Below the pieces are notes generated by a model. It had not been told where the DNA came from. It was given only the letters and a program-made list of their open reading frames with translations, and did no database searches. Source: UBA1181 sp045639525 (GTDB taxonomy: Bacteria; Bacteroidota; Bacteroidia; Bacteroidales; Paludibacteraceae). From it: a stretch of 64,000 nt of DNA. The position numbers and the translations under genes are program-made. The stretch is from NCBI GenBank assembly GCA_045639525.1, contig JAZUDI010000037.1:115526-179525 (forward strand), read 5' to 3'. Of the stretch, positions 25,773 through 34,482 are shown in pieces. The number at the start of each line of letters is the position of its first letter. Within the stretch, counting starts at the first letter, position 1.

Positions 25773-26255
25773 ATGGATCGTAAAACCCGTATTCTTTTTG
25801 TCTGTTTGGGCAATATTTGCCGTTCGGCGGCTGCTGAGGCGGTGATGAAGGCATTTGTGGAGAAACATGGTGCGGCTGATCGCTATTTGATAGATTCCGC
25901 AGGCATTTTGAATTATCATGAAGGGGAGTATGCCGATCCGAGAATGATCCAAGCGGCGCAGCAACGTGGCTATATGGTGACCTCCATCTCTCGTCCGGTT
26001 CAGACGGATGACTTCGATATCTTCGATATCATTGTCGGAATGGATGACGATAATGTGGAGTCCCTTCATTTTAAGGCGCAATCGGAGGCACACCGCAAAA
26101 AGATTCACCAGATGACAGAGTTCGCGATACAGATGCACGACCGTTACGTGCCGGATCCCTATTATGGTGGAGCGGCGGGGTTTGCCCATGTGATGGATCT
26201 CTTGGAGGATACTTGCGAGGGTTTGTACCAATTCTTGGAAAACGGAGGAAAGTGA
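25773..26255 (+). CDS. Low-molecular-weight protein-tyrosine phosphatase
   Basis: 160 aa from the ATG of MDRKTRILFV (TTG at 25767 less likely). The catalytic loop is CLGNICRS (C11-x5-R17) and the general-acid Asp lies in VPDPYYGG. Cytoplasmic; in Bacteroidota these often accompany exopolysaccharide kinases, but none is nearby. Begins 12 bases after the helicase stop, and the next gene follows six bases later, so these may be one transcript. Confidence 0.95.
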   Translation: MDRKTRILFVCLGNICRSAAAEAVMKAFVEKHGAADRYLIDSAGILNYHEGEYADPRMIQAAQQRGYMVTSISRPVQTDDFDIFDIIVGMDDDNVESLHFKAQSEAHRKKIHQMTEFAIQMHDRYVPDPYYGGAAGFAHVMDLLEDTCEGLYQFLENGGK

Positions 26256-26261
26256 TTTTTT

Positions 26262-28034
26262 ATGTTTAAGTTGCGTGATTTACCTTGTTGGATGGCACGC
26301 GCGATATTCTTTGCGCTCTCATTTATTCTACTCTATTTCTTTTATGGAGAGGTGGTCAATCGTCTCTTTTGGAACGGTTATTTCGCTACCAATGAGCTGT
26401 ATCGCGATGCGATTCTTCCCCATGCGGGAGGTCTGCTTCGCTATGCCGGACAGTTTTTAAACCAACTGCTCTATTACCCAGCCTTGGGTTCGTTGCTGAT
26501 TGCTGCCTTGCTGACGCTTGTCTCTTATGGGGTAGCGTGTGGTTGTTCGCTAAAACGGAATCTGTTCGCGTTCACCTTCCTGCCCGCCGTTTTGCTTTTG
26601 GCGCTCTATACGGGTGTGGGTTATCAGATATACATGCGCATTGATACTTCATTTGCCCTCCAAACCATTGTCGGATCTATCGTCGCACTTCTCTTCGCTT
26701 GTGTGAACGAAAGGTTTGGACAGTGTCGTTGGGTATCTCTCTCATTGCCTTTGATCGCGGCGCTTTGCTATCCTTTGCTGGGCGGATTCTCCCTTCTGGC
26801 GTTGACGTTGCTGCTGATTACTAATTGCTATTCGAAACGATTGGTACTCTATACATCGGGCATCTTTCTTGTGGCGTTGATCCTCTTGCCATATCTGTTT
26901 GATGTGGTGTGCTTTGGTGATGATTATGCGAAAGGAATCATATCGACTGTATTGCCTGCCTCTTCGATGAAGATGCGTATGGTACAGATCTCCGCGATCT
27001 TCTCTCTTCCGATTCTTTCCTCTTTGAGACGATATGACGAAAGGGTTTGGAAAAAGGCGGGCGTTTCTCAAATAGCTGGTGTGGCTTTGTCTCTTGTGGC
27101 GATCTTTTCCCTATCATACAAAAACAGCCTCTATTTCTCGGAGTTGAAGGCCTCTCGTCTTACTGAATCCTATCAATGGGAGAAGGTGTTGGCTGTTTGT
27201 GACAAGGAGGAATCCCTCAGCCGTACATTGAACGCCTATCGTGTCATCGCCTTGGCCAATACAGGCAAGCTCTCTGCCCAGCTCTTTAAACGTGACCTTA
27301 CTTTTGTCGCGACTGATATGACGCCTAACGAACACGTCCTTTTTGAGGATGCGCTCTTCTTCAATGCGGGTTTCATCAACTCCTCCACGCGTGTTTCGAT
27401 CGAAGCATGGCAAAGGTTGGGTATCAGTTATAGAAGAATCCGTAATTTGGCCATCTGCGCTTTGATAAATGGAGAAAAACAGTTGGCACTTCGCTATATT
27501 AACCAGTTGAACCAGACTAGTGTCTTGTCCGACTGCGTGGATGAACTCAATCGGTTTGCGTCGGAGGGTAACGCCTATATGCAAAAGCATCCCCATTGGA
27601 TGACCGTGGCGACACGTATGCCGGTGGAGAATGCCCTCTTTGTGGGAAGTGCCTCTGTTTCAAGGTATTTCTTATGCTTCAATGCGTTGCCGCAAGCCTG
27701 TTTCGAGTTTCGTTTAATGTCGGATTTGTGGGAGCGCAATATGAAGGCCTTCACATTCGACCTTGGGTCGTGTCTGACGCCGGGGAAGGTGCCTGCCTGT
27801 GTGAAGGAGGCGTCGGTGATCGCGGCGATGAACGGAGCGAATCCTTCCGTTATGAAATTGGCCGAAGTGGATGATGTGACGCGTACGAATGTGAAGAACT
27901 TCTTTATGGCTTTGCAGAGATATCGGAAGGACCAGTTTGAGAAGGCGAGGAACGATTTGCGCTCCAGGTATGGCAAGAGTTACTGTTACTTCTATGTCTT
28001 TGGCGCCAATAATAACCAATTGAAGGAAAAATGA
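26262..28034 (+). CDS. Polytopic membrane protein, DUF6057-like
   Basis: 590 aa. About nine to ten hydrophobic segments within ~12-290 (FFALSFILLYFFYGEVV first), then a ~300-residue soluble domain rich in helices with tetratricopeptide-like pacing (CDKEESLSRTLNAYRVIALAN, RNLAICALINGEKQLALRY). The layout and FWNGYFATNELYRD start match the Bacteroidales DUF6057 family as I recall it; function unknown. It overlaps the following lipoprotein gene by four bases, so the two are coupled. Confidence 0.6.
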   Translation: MFKLRDLPCWMARAIFFALSFILLYFFYGEVVNRLFWNGYFATNELYRDAILPHAGGLLRYAGQFLNQLLYYPALGSLLIAALLTLVSYGVACGCSLKRNLFAFTFLPAVLLLALYTGVGYQIYMRIDTSFALQTIVGSIVALLFACVNERFGQCRWVSLSLPLIAALCYPLLGGFSLLALTLLLITNCYSKRLVLYTSGIFLVALILLPYLFDVVCFGDDYAKGIISTVLPASSMKMRMVQISAIFSLPILSSLRRYDERVWKKAGVSQIAGVALSLVAIFSLSYKNSLYFSELKASRLTESYQWEKVLAVCDKEESLSRTLNAYRVIALANTGKLSAQLFKRDLTFVATDMTPNEHVLFEDALFFNAGFINSSTRVSIEAWQRLGISYRRIRNLAICALINGEKQLALRYINQLNQTSVLSDCVDELNRFASEGNAYMQKHPHWMTVATRMPVENALFVGSASVSRYFLCFNALPQACFEFRLMSDLWERNMKAFTFDLGSCLTPGKVPACVKEASVIAAMNGANPSVMKLAEVDDVTRTNVKNFFMALQRYRKDQFEKARNDLRSRYGKSYCYFYVFGANNNQLKEK

Positions 28035-29569
28035 TGAAGATTTTGTCCCGTGTAATATGGCTTCTGTTGCTTCTTCCCGCATGCGGAACTTCGCTCCCCA
28101 AGGAGGCGGAGGAGGTGAATGTTGAGGCTCAGATATATCCTGATTATAAGAATGTGGTGATTCCCGCTAACGTCGCACCCTTGAATTTTCGGGTGGAGCA
28201 ACCTCTGAACGGTTGTGTGGTATGCGTCTCCGCTCGAAATGGAGAGGAGATATTGGTCGAGGCGGACGGCAAGGGAGATGTCCGTTTCCCTTTGAAAAAG
28301 TGGAAGTCCTTTATGGTTAATCATGCCGATGATTCTCTCTCGGTGGATCTCTATGTGAAGGATAAGTCGTGGATGCATTATAATAGTTTCTCTTGGGTGG
28401 TGAAGCCTGATTCCATCGATCCGATCATGACCTGCCGTCTGATCGAGCCCTCTTACCGAGGCCACGGCGCATTGAGCCTTGTCTCTTACAACTTGGAAGA
28501 TAACACATCCCGTGTCATCGCGGAAAATGAGAAGTTACGTCACGAGCCTTTTCCTGTGAACAGACAGAGTTGCCTGAATTGTCATTCCCAACAACGTAAT
28601 GGTTCTGGAAATAGTCTCTTCTTCTACCGTGGAGAGCATGGTGGTTTGGTGTTGACCTATAATGGGAAGAGTCGGATTATTAATTCGAGGGTGGGTGATA
28701 TGTACGCCTCCACCACCTATCCCGCTTGGCACCCCTATTTGCCTTTGATTGCCTTCTCCATTAATGCGGTAGGACAGACCTACCCAGTCTCGGATCCTAC
28801 CAAGACAGAGGTGATAGACGATCGTTCGGACATGGTTCTGTATGATATAGAGAAAGATGAAATCAGCTATATAACGAAGACGAAAAATCGTTTGGAGACC
28901 TTCCCTTGTTGGTCGGCGGACGGAAAGTTTCTCTATTTTGCTTACTCCGATAGCGCCGCTTTGACCACCAGTGTCTATCAGCGTTTGAGATATGATTTGG
29001 CACGTATATCCTTTGATGCGGACTCCTTGTCTTGGGGTGAGCCCCAGGTGCTTACCGATTTCGCTAAACGTGCTTTGAGCGCTAATTATCCTCAGCCCTC
29101 GCCGGATGGCAGATTTATGTTGTTCGCGGTCTCCAAATATGGTTGTTCTCCCTACCGCCATGCTGATTGTGACATCTATGTCATGGATATGGAGCAAGGA
29201 ACCTATCGTTTGGTTAATGAGGTGGATACCCCAAATGCCTCGGACTACTGTCGCGGATGGAGTCGCAATGGACGTTGGATCCTAATCTCCTCCCGTAGGG
29301 ATGATGGCAATTATGGTAGGGTTTATTTCTCCTATTGTGATGAAACCGGCCATTTTAGCAAGCCTTTCCAACTTCCTCATGAGTATCCTGCTCATGATTT
29401 GGAATTCTTGAAATCGTATAATGCGCCTGAGTTCGCGCAGGTGGAACCTATTATGACGCCAAGTGAGTTCTACCATCTCTTGGATACCTCCCATGTGCAA
29501 CCAGCCAATTACCGAGGTACGATGGATATTCCTGTTGATGCCAATTCGGGTGCTTCGGTGATTAGGTAG
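28031..29569 (+). CDS. PD40/TolB-like beta-propeller lipoprotein with a CxxCH motif
   Basis: 512 aa; ATG at 28031 overlaps the previous stop, a second ATG follows at 28034. Lipobox LLPAC at Cys18. After a beta-rich N-terminal region comes CLNCH (C181-x2-C184-H185), a c-type heme-binding signature, then a propeller with repeats such as YPAWHPYLPLIAFS, FPCWSADGKFLYFAY and YPQPSPDGRFMLFAV, PD40-like. Coupled to the membrane gene upstream. Whether heme is attached is untested; CxxCH can also be a zinc or chance motif. Confidence 0.8.
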   Translation: MMKILSRVIWLLLLLPACGTSLPKEAEEVNVEAQIYPDYKNVVIPANVAPLNFRVEQPLNGCVVCVSARNGEEILVEADGKGDVRFPLKKWKSFMVNHADDSLSVDLYVKDKSWMHYNSFSWVVKPDSIDPIMTCRLIEPSYRGHGALSLVSYNLEDNTSRVIAENEKLRHEPFPVNRQSCLNCHSQQRNGSGNSLFFYRGEHGGLVLTYNGKSRIINSRVGDMYASTTYPAWHPYLPLIAFSINAVGQTYPVSDPTKTEVIDDRSDMVLYDIEKDEISYITKTKNRLETFPCWSADGKFLYFAYSDSAALTTSVYQRLRYDLARISFDADSLSWGEPQVLTDFAKRALSANYPQPSPDGRFMLFAVSKYGCSPYRHADCDIYVMDMEQGTYRLVNEVDTPNASDYCRGWSRNGRWILISSRRDDGNYGRVYFSYCDETGHFSKPFQLPHEYPAHDLEFLKSYNAPEFAQVEPIMTPSEFYHLLDTSHVQPANYRGTMDIPVDANSGASVIR

Positions 29570-29672
29570 GGAATGGGTCTACTCCGCTTATGGGATGGGC
29601 ATTCGTTGGCTAATCGGAGGCGATGCCAACAATAATCTGGTTGGTTGCATTTGAAAAAATCAATTCGAATAT

Positions 29673-29703
29673 TTGCTTGGGCGATAAATTTGCCTATCTT
29701 TGT
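29673..29703 (+). promoter_or_regulatory. Strong consensus promoter for the surface-protein operon
   Basis: TTG 29673-29675, 19 bases, TATCTTTGT 29695-29703. Start expected near 29710, giving a ~268-base leader before the gene at 29978, containing the (AC)17 tract and two palindromes. Confidence 0.65.
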
Positions 29704-29721
29704 CAAAACGAATGTGGATTT

Positions 29722-29835
<114 letters not shown>

Positions 29836-29863
29836 ATCAATAAAATACAACGATACGCATTTT

Positions 29864-29891
29864 GTAGAGACGCGATTAATCGCGTCTCTAC
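29864..29891. repeat. REP-like perfect palindrome
   Basis: 28 bp; the left half is GTAGAGACGCGATT and the right half is its exact reverse complement. The identical palindrome recurs at 34674-34701. This is the type of short palindromic element dispersed in many Bacteroidota and cyanobacterial genomes. Confidence 0.9.
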
Positions 29892-29930
29892 GGGGGCATC
29901 GTGCGGTTGTTCTCCCGATCGTTTTCAAAC

Positions 29931-29951
29931 AGGGCGTTTTCAAAACGCCCT
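29931..29951. repeat. Second palindrome in the leader
   Basis: AGGGCGTTTT-C-AAAACGCCCT, 10-bp perfect arms, 26 bases before the ATG of the T9SS-like protein. It could be a REP-type unit or an RNA hairpin affecting translation. Confidence 0.8.
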
Positions 29952-29977
29952 TACAACCGAAATCAAATTATCACGAT

Positions 29978-30457
29978 ATGATAAAACGAATTTTTTGCGC
30001 CGTGGGGCTTAGCCTCTCGGCCGTCTCTTTATGTGCCCAGTCCACCACACCCGTGGCGGGCGGTTCCGACCAAAACGAGAAGTCGGGCAGTATGTCGTAC
30101 ACGATCGGTCAGGTGGATTACCTGTACAGCCATTCGATGTATGCCAGCTCGGTGGCGGGCGTTCAGCAACCCGTTGACGAGAACCTTGTCGAGCACTCCA
30201 CTTGCGATGGGGTGGAGCTGACGGTGTTCCCGATTCCTACTGTTGCCAATCTGCAGGTGGTTTCCGATCTGCAGGATGTGCGCTATCCCTTCTATCTGAC
30301 CGATATGACGGGCAAACTCTTTTTCGAGGGAACGCTCGATGGCGAGTACACCACCATCCCGACCGAAAGTCTGACGCCGGGTGCCTATTTGCTGAAGATC
30401 GTGTGCGGCGAAGGGAAGAAGGATTACACTACCATTAAGGTGATTAAGAACCAATAA
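29978..30457 (+). CDS. Secreted protein with T9SS type A sorting-like C-terminal domain
   Basis: 159 aa. Signal peptide to ...SLCAQ. The N-terminal half has GSMSYTIGQVDYLY and GVQQPVD, a short module often seen in T9SS cargo. The C-terminal ~80 residues (LTVFPIPTVANLQVVS, FYLTDMTGKLFFEG, LTPGAYLLKIVC, TTIKVIKNQ) match the type A sorting fold (VYPNPT...G.Y.....G......K). Almost the whole protein is signal and sorting modules, so it may be an anchor or accessory for the large protein encoded 27 bases downstream. Confidence 0.8.
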   Translation: MIKRIFCAVGLSLSAVSLCAQSTTPVAGGSDQNEKSGSMSYTIGQVDYLYSHSMYASSVAGVQQPVDENLVEHSTCDGVELTVFPIPTVANLQVVSDLQDVRYPFYLTDMTGKLFFEGTLDGEYTTIPTESLTPGAYLLKIVCGEGKKDYTTIKVIKNQ

Positions 30458-30484
30458 ATCGAAAATAAATAAAACAAAAATAAT

Positions 30485-33400
30485 ATGAAGAAATTCTTTA
30501 CGACAGTCTTGGCCGCCATGATGGCCCTCTCCGTATGGGCGGAGGCACCGCAAACGATCAGTTATCAAGCGGTGGTGAGAAACAATGTGGGGCGCCTACA
30601 CCGCGACAAACCAGTGGGTGTGCGTATCACCATCCTTTCGGGAAGCGAGGATGGCCAGGTGGTCTATAGCGAGACCCGTACCGCCACGACCAACAACAAT
30701 GGTCTGCTGACCTTCGCCATCGGTGATGTGAACGCAGTGAGCAGTTACGACCTCTCCAAGATCGCTTGGGCCGAGAATACCTACTATCTCCGTTGTGAGA
30801 TGGATCCAGATGGAGGCAACTCCTATACGCTCAGCAGCACCTCACAAATGAGCAGCGTGCCTTACGCGCTTTATGCGAAGAACATCGCTCCGGAGGCGTT
30901 GCCGTCTTGGGCGCAGAGCGAGGAGAAGCCTGTCTATAACTATACGGAGATTCAGGGAGCGCCTGCTGTTCCTAGCAAGGTAAGCCAGTTGACGAACGAT
31001 GCGGGCTATATTACCGCTGCGCAAGTGCCAGCTGTAAGCGTACCAACTAAGGTAAGTGCTTTTACGAATGACGCAGGTTATATCACAGCTGCACAAGTCC
31101 CTGCGGTGAATGTTCCTACGAAGGTTTCTCAATTGACCAACGACAAGGGTTACATTACTGCGGCAGAGGTTCCTGCAGTTAGTGTTCCTACCAAAGTGAG
31201 CCAGTTGACCAACGATGCGGGATATATCACAGAGGCTAATGTTACTACTACATTGAATACCATCAATGTGAGTGAGTTGGTGAACGATGCTAACTATGTG
31301 ACTTCCGCTGATGTTCCTACAAAGGTTTCTGATCTGACCAATGATAAAGGCTATATCACTGCGGCAGAGGTCCCTGCAGTTAGTGTTCCAACTAAGTTGA
31401 GCGCTTTCACGAATGATGCGGGGTATATTACAGCCGCACAAGTTCCAGCAGTTAGTGTTCCAACTAAAGTGAGCGCATTTACCAATGATGCAGGATACAT
31501 CACTGAGGCTAATGTCACCACCACCTTGAATACCATCAATGTGAGTGAGTTGGTGAACGATGCAAACTATGCGACAACCGCAGATGTTCCTACAAAGGTT
31601 TCTCAATTGACCAACGACAAGGGTTACATTACTGCGGCGGAGGTTCCTGCTGTCAGTGTTCCAACCAAGGTGAGCGCCTTTACAAACGATGCGGGATACA
31701 TTACAAAGGCTAATGTCACCACTACATTGAACACTATCAATGTCAGCGAGTTGGTGAATGATGCGAACTATGCGACTTCCGCTGACGTTCCAACTAAGGT
31801 TTCTGATTTGACCAATGATGCGGGTTATATCACCGCAGCTGATGTTCCAGCCGTTAGTGTTCCAACCAAGTTGAGCGCTTTTACTAACGACGCAGGATAC
31901 ATCACAGAGGCTAATGTTACGACCACATTGAATACCATCAATGTGAGTGAGTTGGTGAACGATGCAAACTATGTGACTTCCGCTGACGTTCCAACTAAGG
32001 TTTCTGATTTGACCAATGATGCAGGTTATATCACCGCAGCTGATGTCCCTGCTGCTACTGTTCCAACCAAAGTCTCTGCATTTACTAATGATGCTGGATA
32101 CTTGACACAATTGAATTTGGACGATAAACTTAAAACTTTGAATGAGACGATAGAGGCATACGAGAAGGAGTTGGAGACATTCCGTTCTCAAATCGCTAAT
32201 CCTACCGTTTATACATTGACTTTGAAATCATACCCTGTCATGGGTGGAACTCCGACGGGTGCGGGTTCATATATGAGTGGTACATACGTGACGATTGAGG
32301 CAGTTCCTGCTACAGGATACAAGTTTGTGAATTGGAGTGATGAGCAAGAGACTGCCAAGCGTGTTGTGAAGGTGGAGGGAGATATCTCTTTGACCGCCAA
32401 TTTCGAGAAGGTTCCTCAGACCTATGTGATGAAGGTGGATGTCTCTCCTGCCGCAAGTGGAACTGTGACAGGTGCGGGTAGCTACGGAGAGGGCAAGAGC
32501 GCCTCTATCTCTGCGACAGCTGCTGAAGGATACGTGTTCCTTTACTGGGATGATGGCAACACCTCTGCCACTCGTTCTATCACTATGAATGCAGACAAGA
32601 ATTACGTTGCGAAGTTCGCAAAGAAGAATGTGAAGTGTGTGGTTAATTTGTCCGCTTCTCCTGTGGCAGGCGGAAGTGTGGTGGGTGAAGGCAATTATCT
32701 TACTGGCGCTTCTTGTGCGGTGCAGGCAATACCTGCGGAAGGTTATCGATTTGTGAAGTGGAGCGATGGAAACACCAACCCTGAAAGACATATTACTTTG
32801 TCTGGAGATCTTACTTTGACGGCGTATTTTGAGATACCTAAGGTGGTGTTTACGGAGGATGGTGCCATTGCGGAGGAGTTCTCTGTGAGTGCGGATAAAA
32901 AGGTGAAGTTCTCGAAAGGAAATCTTCAGTACCAGGCATCAACTGACACTTGGCGTTTTGCGGAACATCAGTATGATATAATTGGCGCGAACAACAAAAA
33001 TATTTCAGCTACCTATACGGGGTGGATTGATTTGTTTGGATGGGCAACCAGCGGATTCCATAATGAAACGCTAACAGAAAACACTTCATATCTTCCTTAT
33101 AGTACTTCCACAGCCAGTTCTACTTATGGTCCTAGCGCTAATATAGTTGGCAACTATGCGTATTACGATTGGGGTGTATATAACGCTATCTCCAATGGTG
33201 CCAATATCAAAGGGTTGTGGCGCACTTTGACACGGTCGGAGTGGAGCTACCTTTATAGTGGAAGAACAAATGCTTCTAAATTAAGGGCGTTTGCGACAGT
33301 TGATGGTGTGTTAGGTTATGTCTTTTTCCCTGATAATTGGAAATCTTCTGCTCATACTATCGATAGGGTGGCTATTGATATTAAATATGATGGAACCAAT

Positions 33401-33637
33401 ACTTGGTCGTTGAAAGAGTGGAACATTATTGAGGCTTCTGGCGCTGTCTTCTTGCCTGCTGCGGGCCGCCGCAATGGTACAACGGTCTACGATGTCGGCT
33501 CGGACGGCTACTATTGGTCGAGTACGTGCTACGGCAGCAGCAACGCGTACTACTTCCGCTTCTACAGCAGCAATGTGAGCACCAGCGGCGACGTCAGCCG
33601 CTACCTCGGTCACAGTGTTCGCCTCGTCCAGGAGTAA
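30485..33637 (+). CDS. Large secreted repeat protein with DGR-type variable C-terminal domain
   Basis: 1050 aa. Signal peptide 1-19. Residues ~22-140 match the Bacteroidota surface-protein N-domain (ISYQAVVRNNVGR, SSVPYALYAKN). About 162-540: 17 short repeats of PTKVSxLTNDAGYIT type. About 541-575: coiled coil (LNLDDKLKTLNETIEAYEKE). About 575-790: three InlB-like B repeats (GYKFVNWSD, GYVFLYWDD, GYRFVKWSD). From ~795: a C-type-lectin/FGE-like domain ending FLPAAGRRNG...GYYWSS...SVRLVQE. The last ~170 bases have a distinct GC-rich, NNC-codon composition (see 33467-33634). Domain order suggests a stalk presenting a hypervariable ligand-binding tip. Confidence 0.88.
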   Translation: MKKFFTTVLAAMMALSVWAEAPQTISYQAVVRNNVGRLHRDKPVGVRITILSGSEDGQVVYSETRTATTNNNGLLTFAIGDVNAVSSYDLSKIAWAENTYYLRCEMDPDGGNSYTLSSTSQMSSVPYALYAKNIAPEALPSWAQSEEKPVYNYTEIQGAPAVPSKVSQLTNDAGYITAAQVPAVSVPTKVSAFTNDAGYITAAQVPAVNVPTKVSQLTNDKGYITAAEVPAVSVPTKVSQLTNDAGYITEANVTTTLNTINVSELVNDANYVTSADVPTKVSDLTNDKGYITAAEVPAVSVPTKLSAFTNDAGYITAAQVPAVSVPTKVSAFTNDAGYITEANVTTTLNTINVSELVNDANYATTADVPTKVSQLTNDKGYITAAEVPAVSVPTKVSAFTNDAGYITKANVTTTLNTINVSELVNDANYATSADVPTKVSDLTNDAGYITAADVPAVSVPTKLSAFTNDAGYITEANVTTTLNTINVSELVNDANYVTSADVPTKVSDLTNDAGYITAADVPAATVPTKVSAFTNDAGYLTQLNLDDKLKTLNETIEAYEKELETFRSQIANPTVYTLTLKSYPVMGGTPTGAGSYMSGTYVTIEAVPATGYKFVNWSDEQETAKRVVKVEGDISLTANFEKVPQTYVMKVDVSPAASGTVTGAGSYGEGKSASISATAAEGYVFLYWDDGNTSATRSITMNADKNYVAKFAKKNVKCVVNLSASPVAGGSVVGEGNYLTGASCAVQAIPAEGYRFVKWSDGNTNPERHITLSGDLTLTAYFEIPKVVFTEDGAIAEEFSVSADKKVKFSKGNLQYQASTDTWRFAEHQYDIIGANNKNISATYTGWIDLFGWATSGFHNETLTENTSYLPYSTSTASSTYGPSANIVGNYAYYDWGVYNAISNGANIKGLWRTLTRSEWSYLYSGRTNASKLRAFATVDGVLGYVFFPDNWKSSAHTIDRVAIDIKYDGTNTWSLKEWNIIEASGAVFLPAAGRRNGTTVYDVGSDGYYWSSTCYGSSNAYYFRFYSSNVSTSGDVSRYLGHSVRLVQE
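30968..32105 (+). repeat. Array of 17 coding repeats (~66-72 bp)
   Basis: Thirteen P[TS]KxSxxTNDxGY units alternate with four TLNTINVSELVNDANY variants. Protein identity is high but synonymous sites vary between units, so the repeats are maintained at protein level while DNA copies have diverged, limiting but not abolishing recombination. Confidence 0.9.
33467..33634 (+). other. Candidate DGR variable region (VR)
   Basis: The 3' end of the preceding gene. From about 33467 composition shifts abruptly to GC-rich. Between 33527 and 33613, 25 of 29 codons end in C (TGC TAC GGC AGC AGC, AAC, TAC TAC TTC CGC TTC and so on), while invariant-looking words remain (TATTGGTCGAGTACG, AGCAGCAATGTG, GTTCGCCTCGTC). 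This is expected when template AAC codons are mutated at their adenines to NNC. The encoded domain end (YYWSS...RxxGxSVRLV) is the standard DGR target fold. No template repeat or reverse transcriptase is visible in the window. Confidence 0.75.
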
Positions 33638-33669
33638 TTATAGCGACGAAGGAGCGTCATTAGATCATT

Positions 33670-33697
33670 GGGAGCCTGTCCCGCAGGGCTGGCTCCC
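33670..33697 (+). terminator. GC-rich hairpin just after the VR gene
   Basis: GGGAGCC (33670-33676) pairs with GGCTCCC (33691-33697), enclosing CCC-GCA-GGG, followed by TGGGTTTTAG. It may be a terminator or the downstream hairpin that some DGRs require for target recognition. A second hairpin TCCGCC-GAA-GGCGGA lies at ~33728-33742. Confidence 0.55.
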
Positions 33698-33747
33698 TGG
33701 GTTTTAGAAATTTTTAAAATAACTAATCCGCCGAAGGCGGAAAAAAT

Positions 33748-34359
33748 ATGAAAATGGATTTTAATGATAGAAAATTTCAATTGCAGAGTCAGTTGCATGA
33801 GCAGTATGCGCAAAACTTCAACTCTCATGTTGGTGCTTTTGTTTCAATTTTGGGAGTGATTTTTGTTGTGTTTACTGCTTTAGGTTATGTCTATGCTCAT
33901 TCGTCTATAAGGTCGTGGAATGTTGTTGTGGAAAATGGAGAATACACGCTGCATCATTATTTTCTATTGTCGGCAATGGTTTCTGGAATACTTTACTTCT
34001 TGTCTTATCTTTGTGTTATGTTTAGTTACATAGAAAGAAGAGATCAGAGAATAAATAAGTATATCCGTGATTTGTATCATGTAAATACGGGATATGAAAA
34101 TCCAAATAATTTGAATGAGTCCGAATTCATGCCAGAGTTCTATAAGGCTTTTTTTAAGATGTTGTTGTTTTCGCAAGTGTTTGTGGTTCTGATGAACGTT
34201 TCTAAAATATTGTTGAATATTTTCCCTGTTGAAGATAAAGTTTGGACGTGGTGGGGGATACTTCCAATAGTGATTTTGAGTGTTTCTGTTTATTTGATTG
34301 CTCGTTCAGTGAAATCAAAAAAGAAATTCTACGATAGATTTAAAAATAAGAAAAATTAG
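33748..34359 (+). CDS. Hypothetical four-helix membrane protein
   Basis: 203 aa. Polar N-terminus (QLHEQYAQNFNSH), then hydrophobic segments at ~30-48 (FVSILGVIFVVFTALGYVY), ~70-90, ~135-155 and ~170-188, and a lysine-rich C-terminus. Not recognised. Codon use is AT-rich compared with housekeeping genes, and it lies between the DGR-like target and REP/nuclease duplications, so horizontal origin is plausible. Not an Avd or reverse transcriptase by sequence. Confidence 0.6.
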   Translation: MKMDFNDRKFQLQSQLHEQYAQNFNSHVGAFVSILGVIFVVFTALGYVYAHSSIRSWNVVVENGEYTLHHYFLLSAMVSGILYFLSYLCVMFSYIERRDQRINKYIRDLYHVNTGYENPNNLNESEFMPEFYKAFFKMLLFSQVFVVLMNVSKILLNIFPVEDKVWTWWGILPIVILSVSVYLIARSVKSKKKFYDRFKNKKN

Positions 34360-34367
34360 TAGGTCCT

Positions 34368-34475
34368 ATGCCAACCGTAAAGGAAATATTGAATAGTGAA
34401 AGATCGAAGGAACCAAAGAGTGTGCTTCTTTTTGAAGAGGCTCTTTCCTCTAATTTGCATTGTAATTCATGGTAG
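34368..34475 (+). pseudogene. 35-codon ORF, possibly a truncated accessory gene
   Basis: MPTVKEILNSERSKEP start followed by SVLLFEEALSS and a stop. It starts 8 bases after the preceding gene and reads like a genuine N-terminus that ends abruptly, with frames changing around 34440. Possibly the remnant of a small DGR-neighbourhood gene; not provable here. Confidence 0.3.
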
Positions 34476-34482
34476 TAAGCTC

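Noticed and set aside
29623..29721. Upstream extension of the leader ORF
   Set aside because: It overlaps the consensus promoter and could not be translated from that transcript.
30968..32105. Possible CRISPR-like array
   Set aside because: Repeats are contiguous, codon-periodic and translate to a conserved protein repeat; there are no unique spacers and no cas genes.
30842..32191. 449-codon open frame on the minus strand
   Set aside because: It is the antisense shadow of the coding repeat array; periodic codons keep it open. No start context or protein family supports it.
33748..34359. Candidate DGR reverse transcriptase or Avd next to the variable region
   Set aside because: The protein is a four-helix membrane protein with no RT motifs (no xxDD catalytic box) and unlike the small basic Avd helical bundle.
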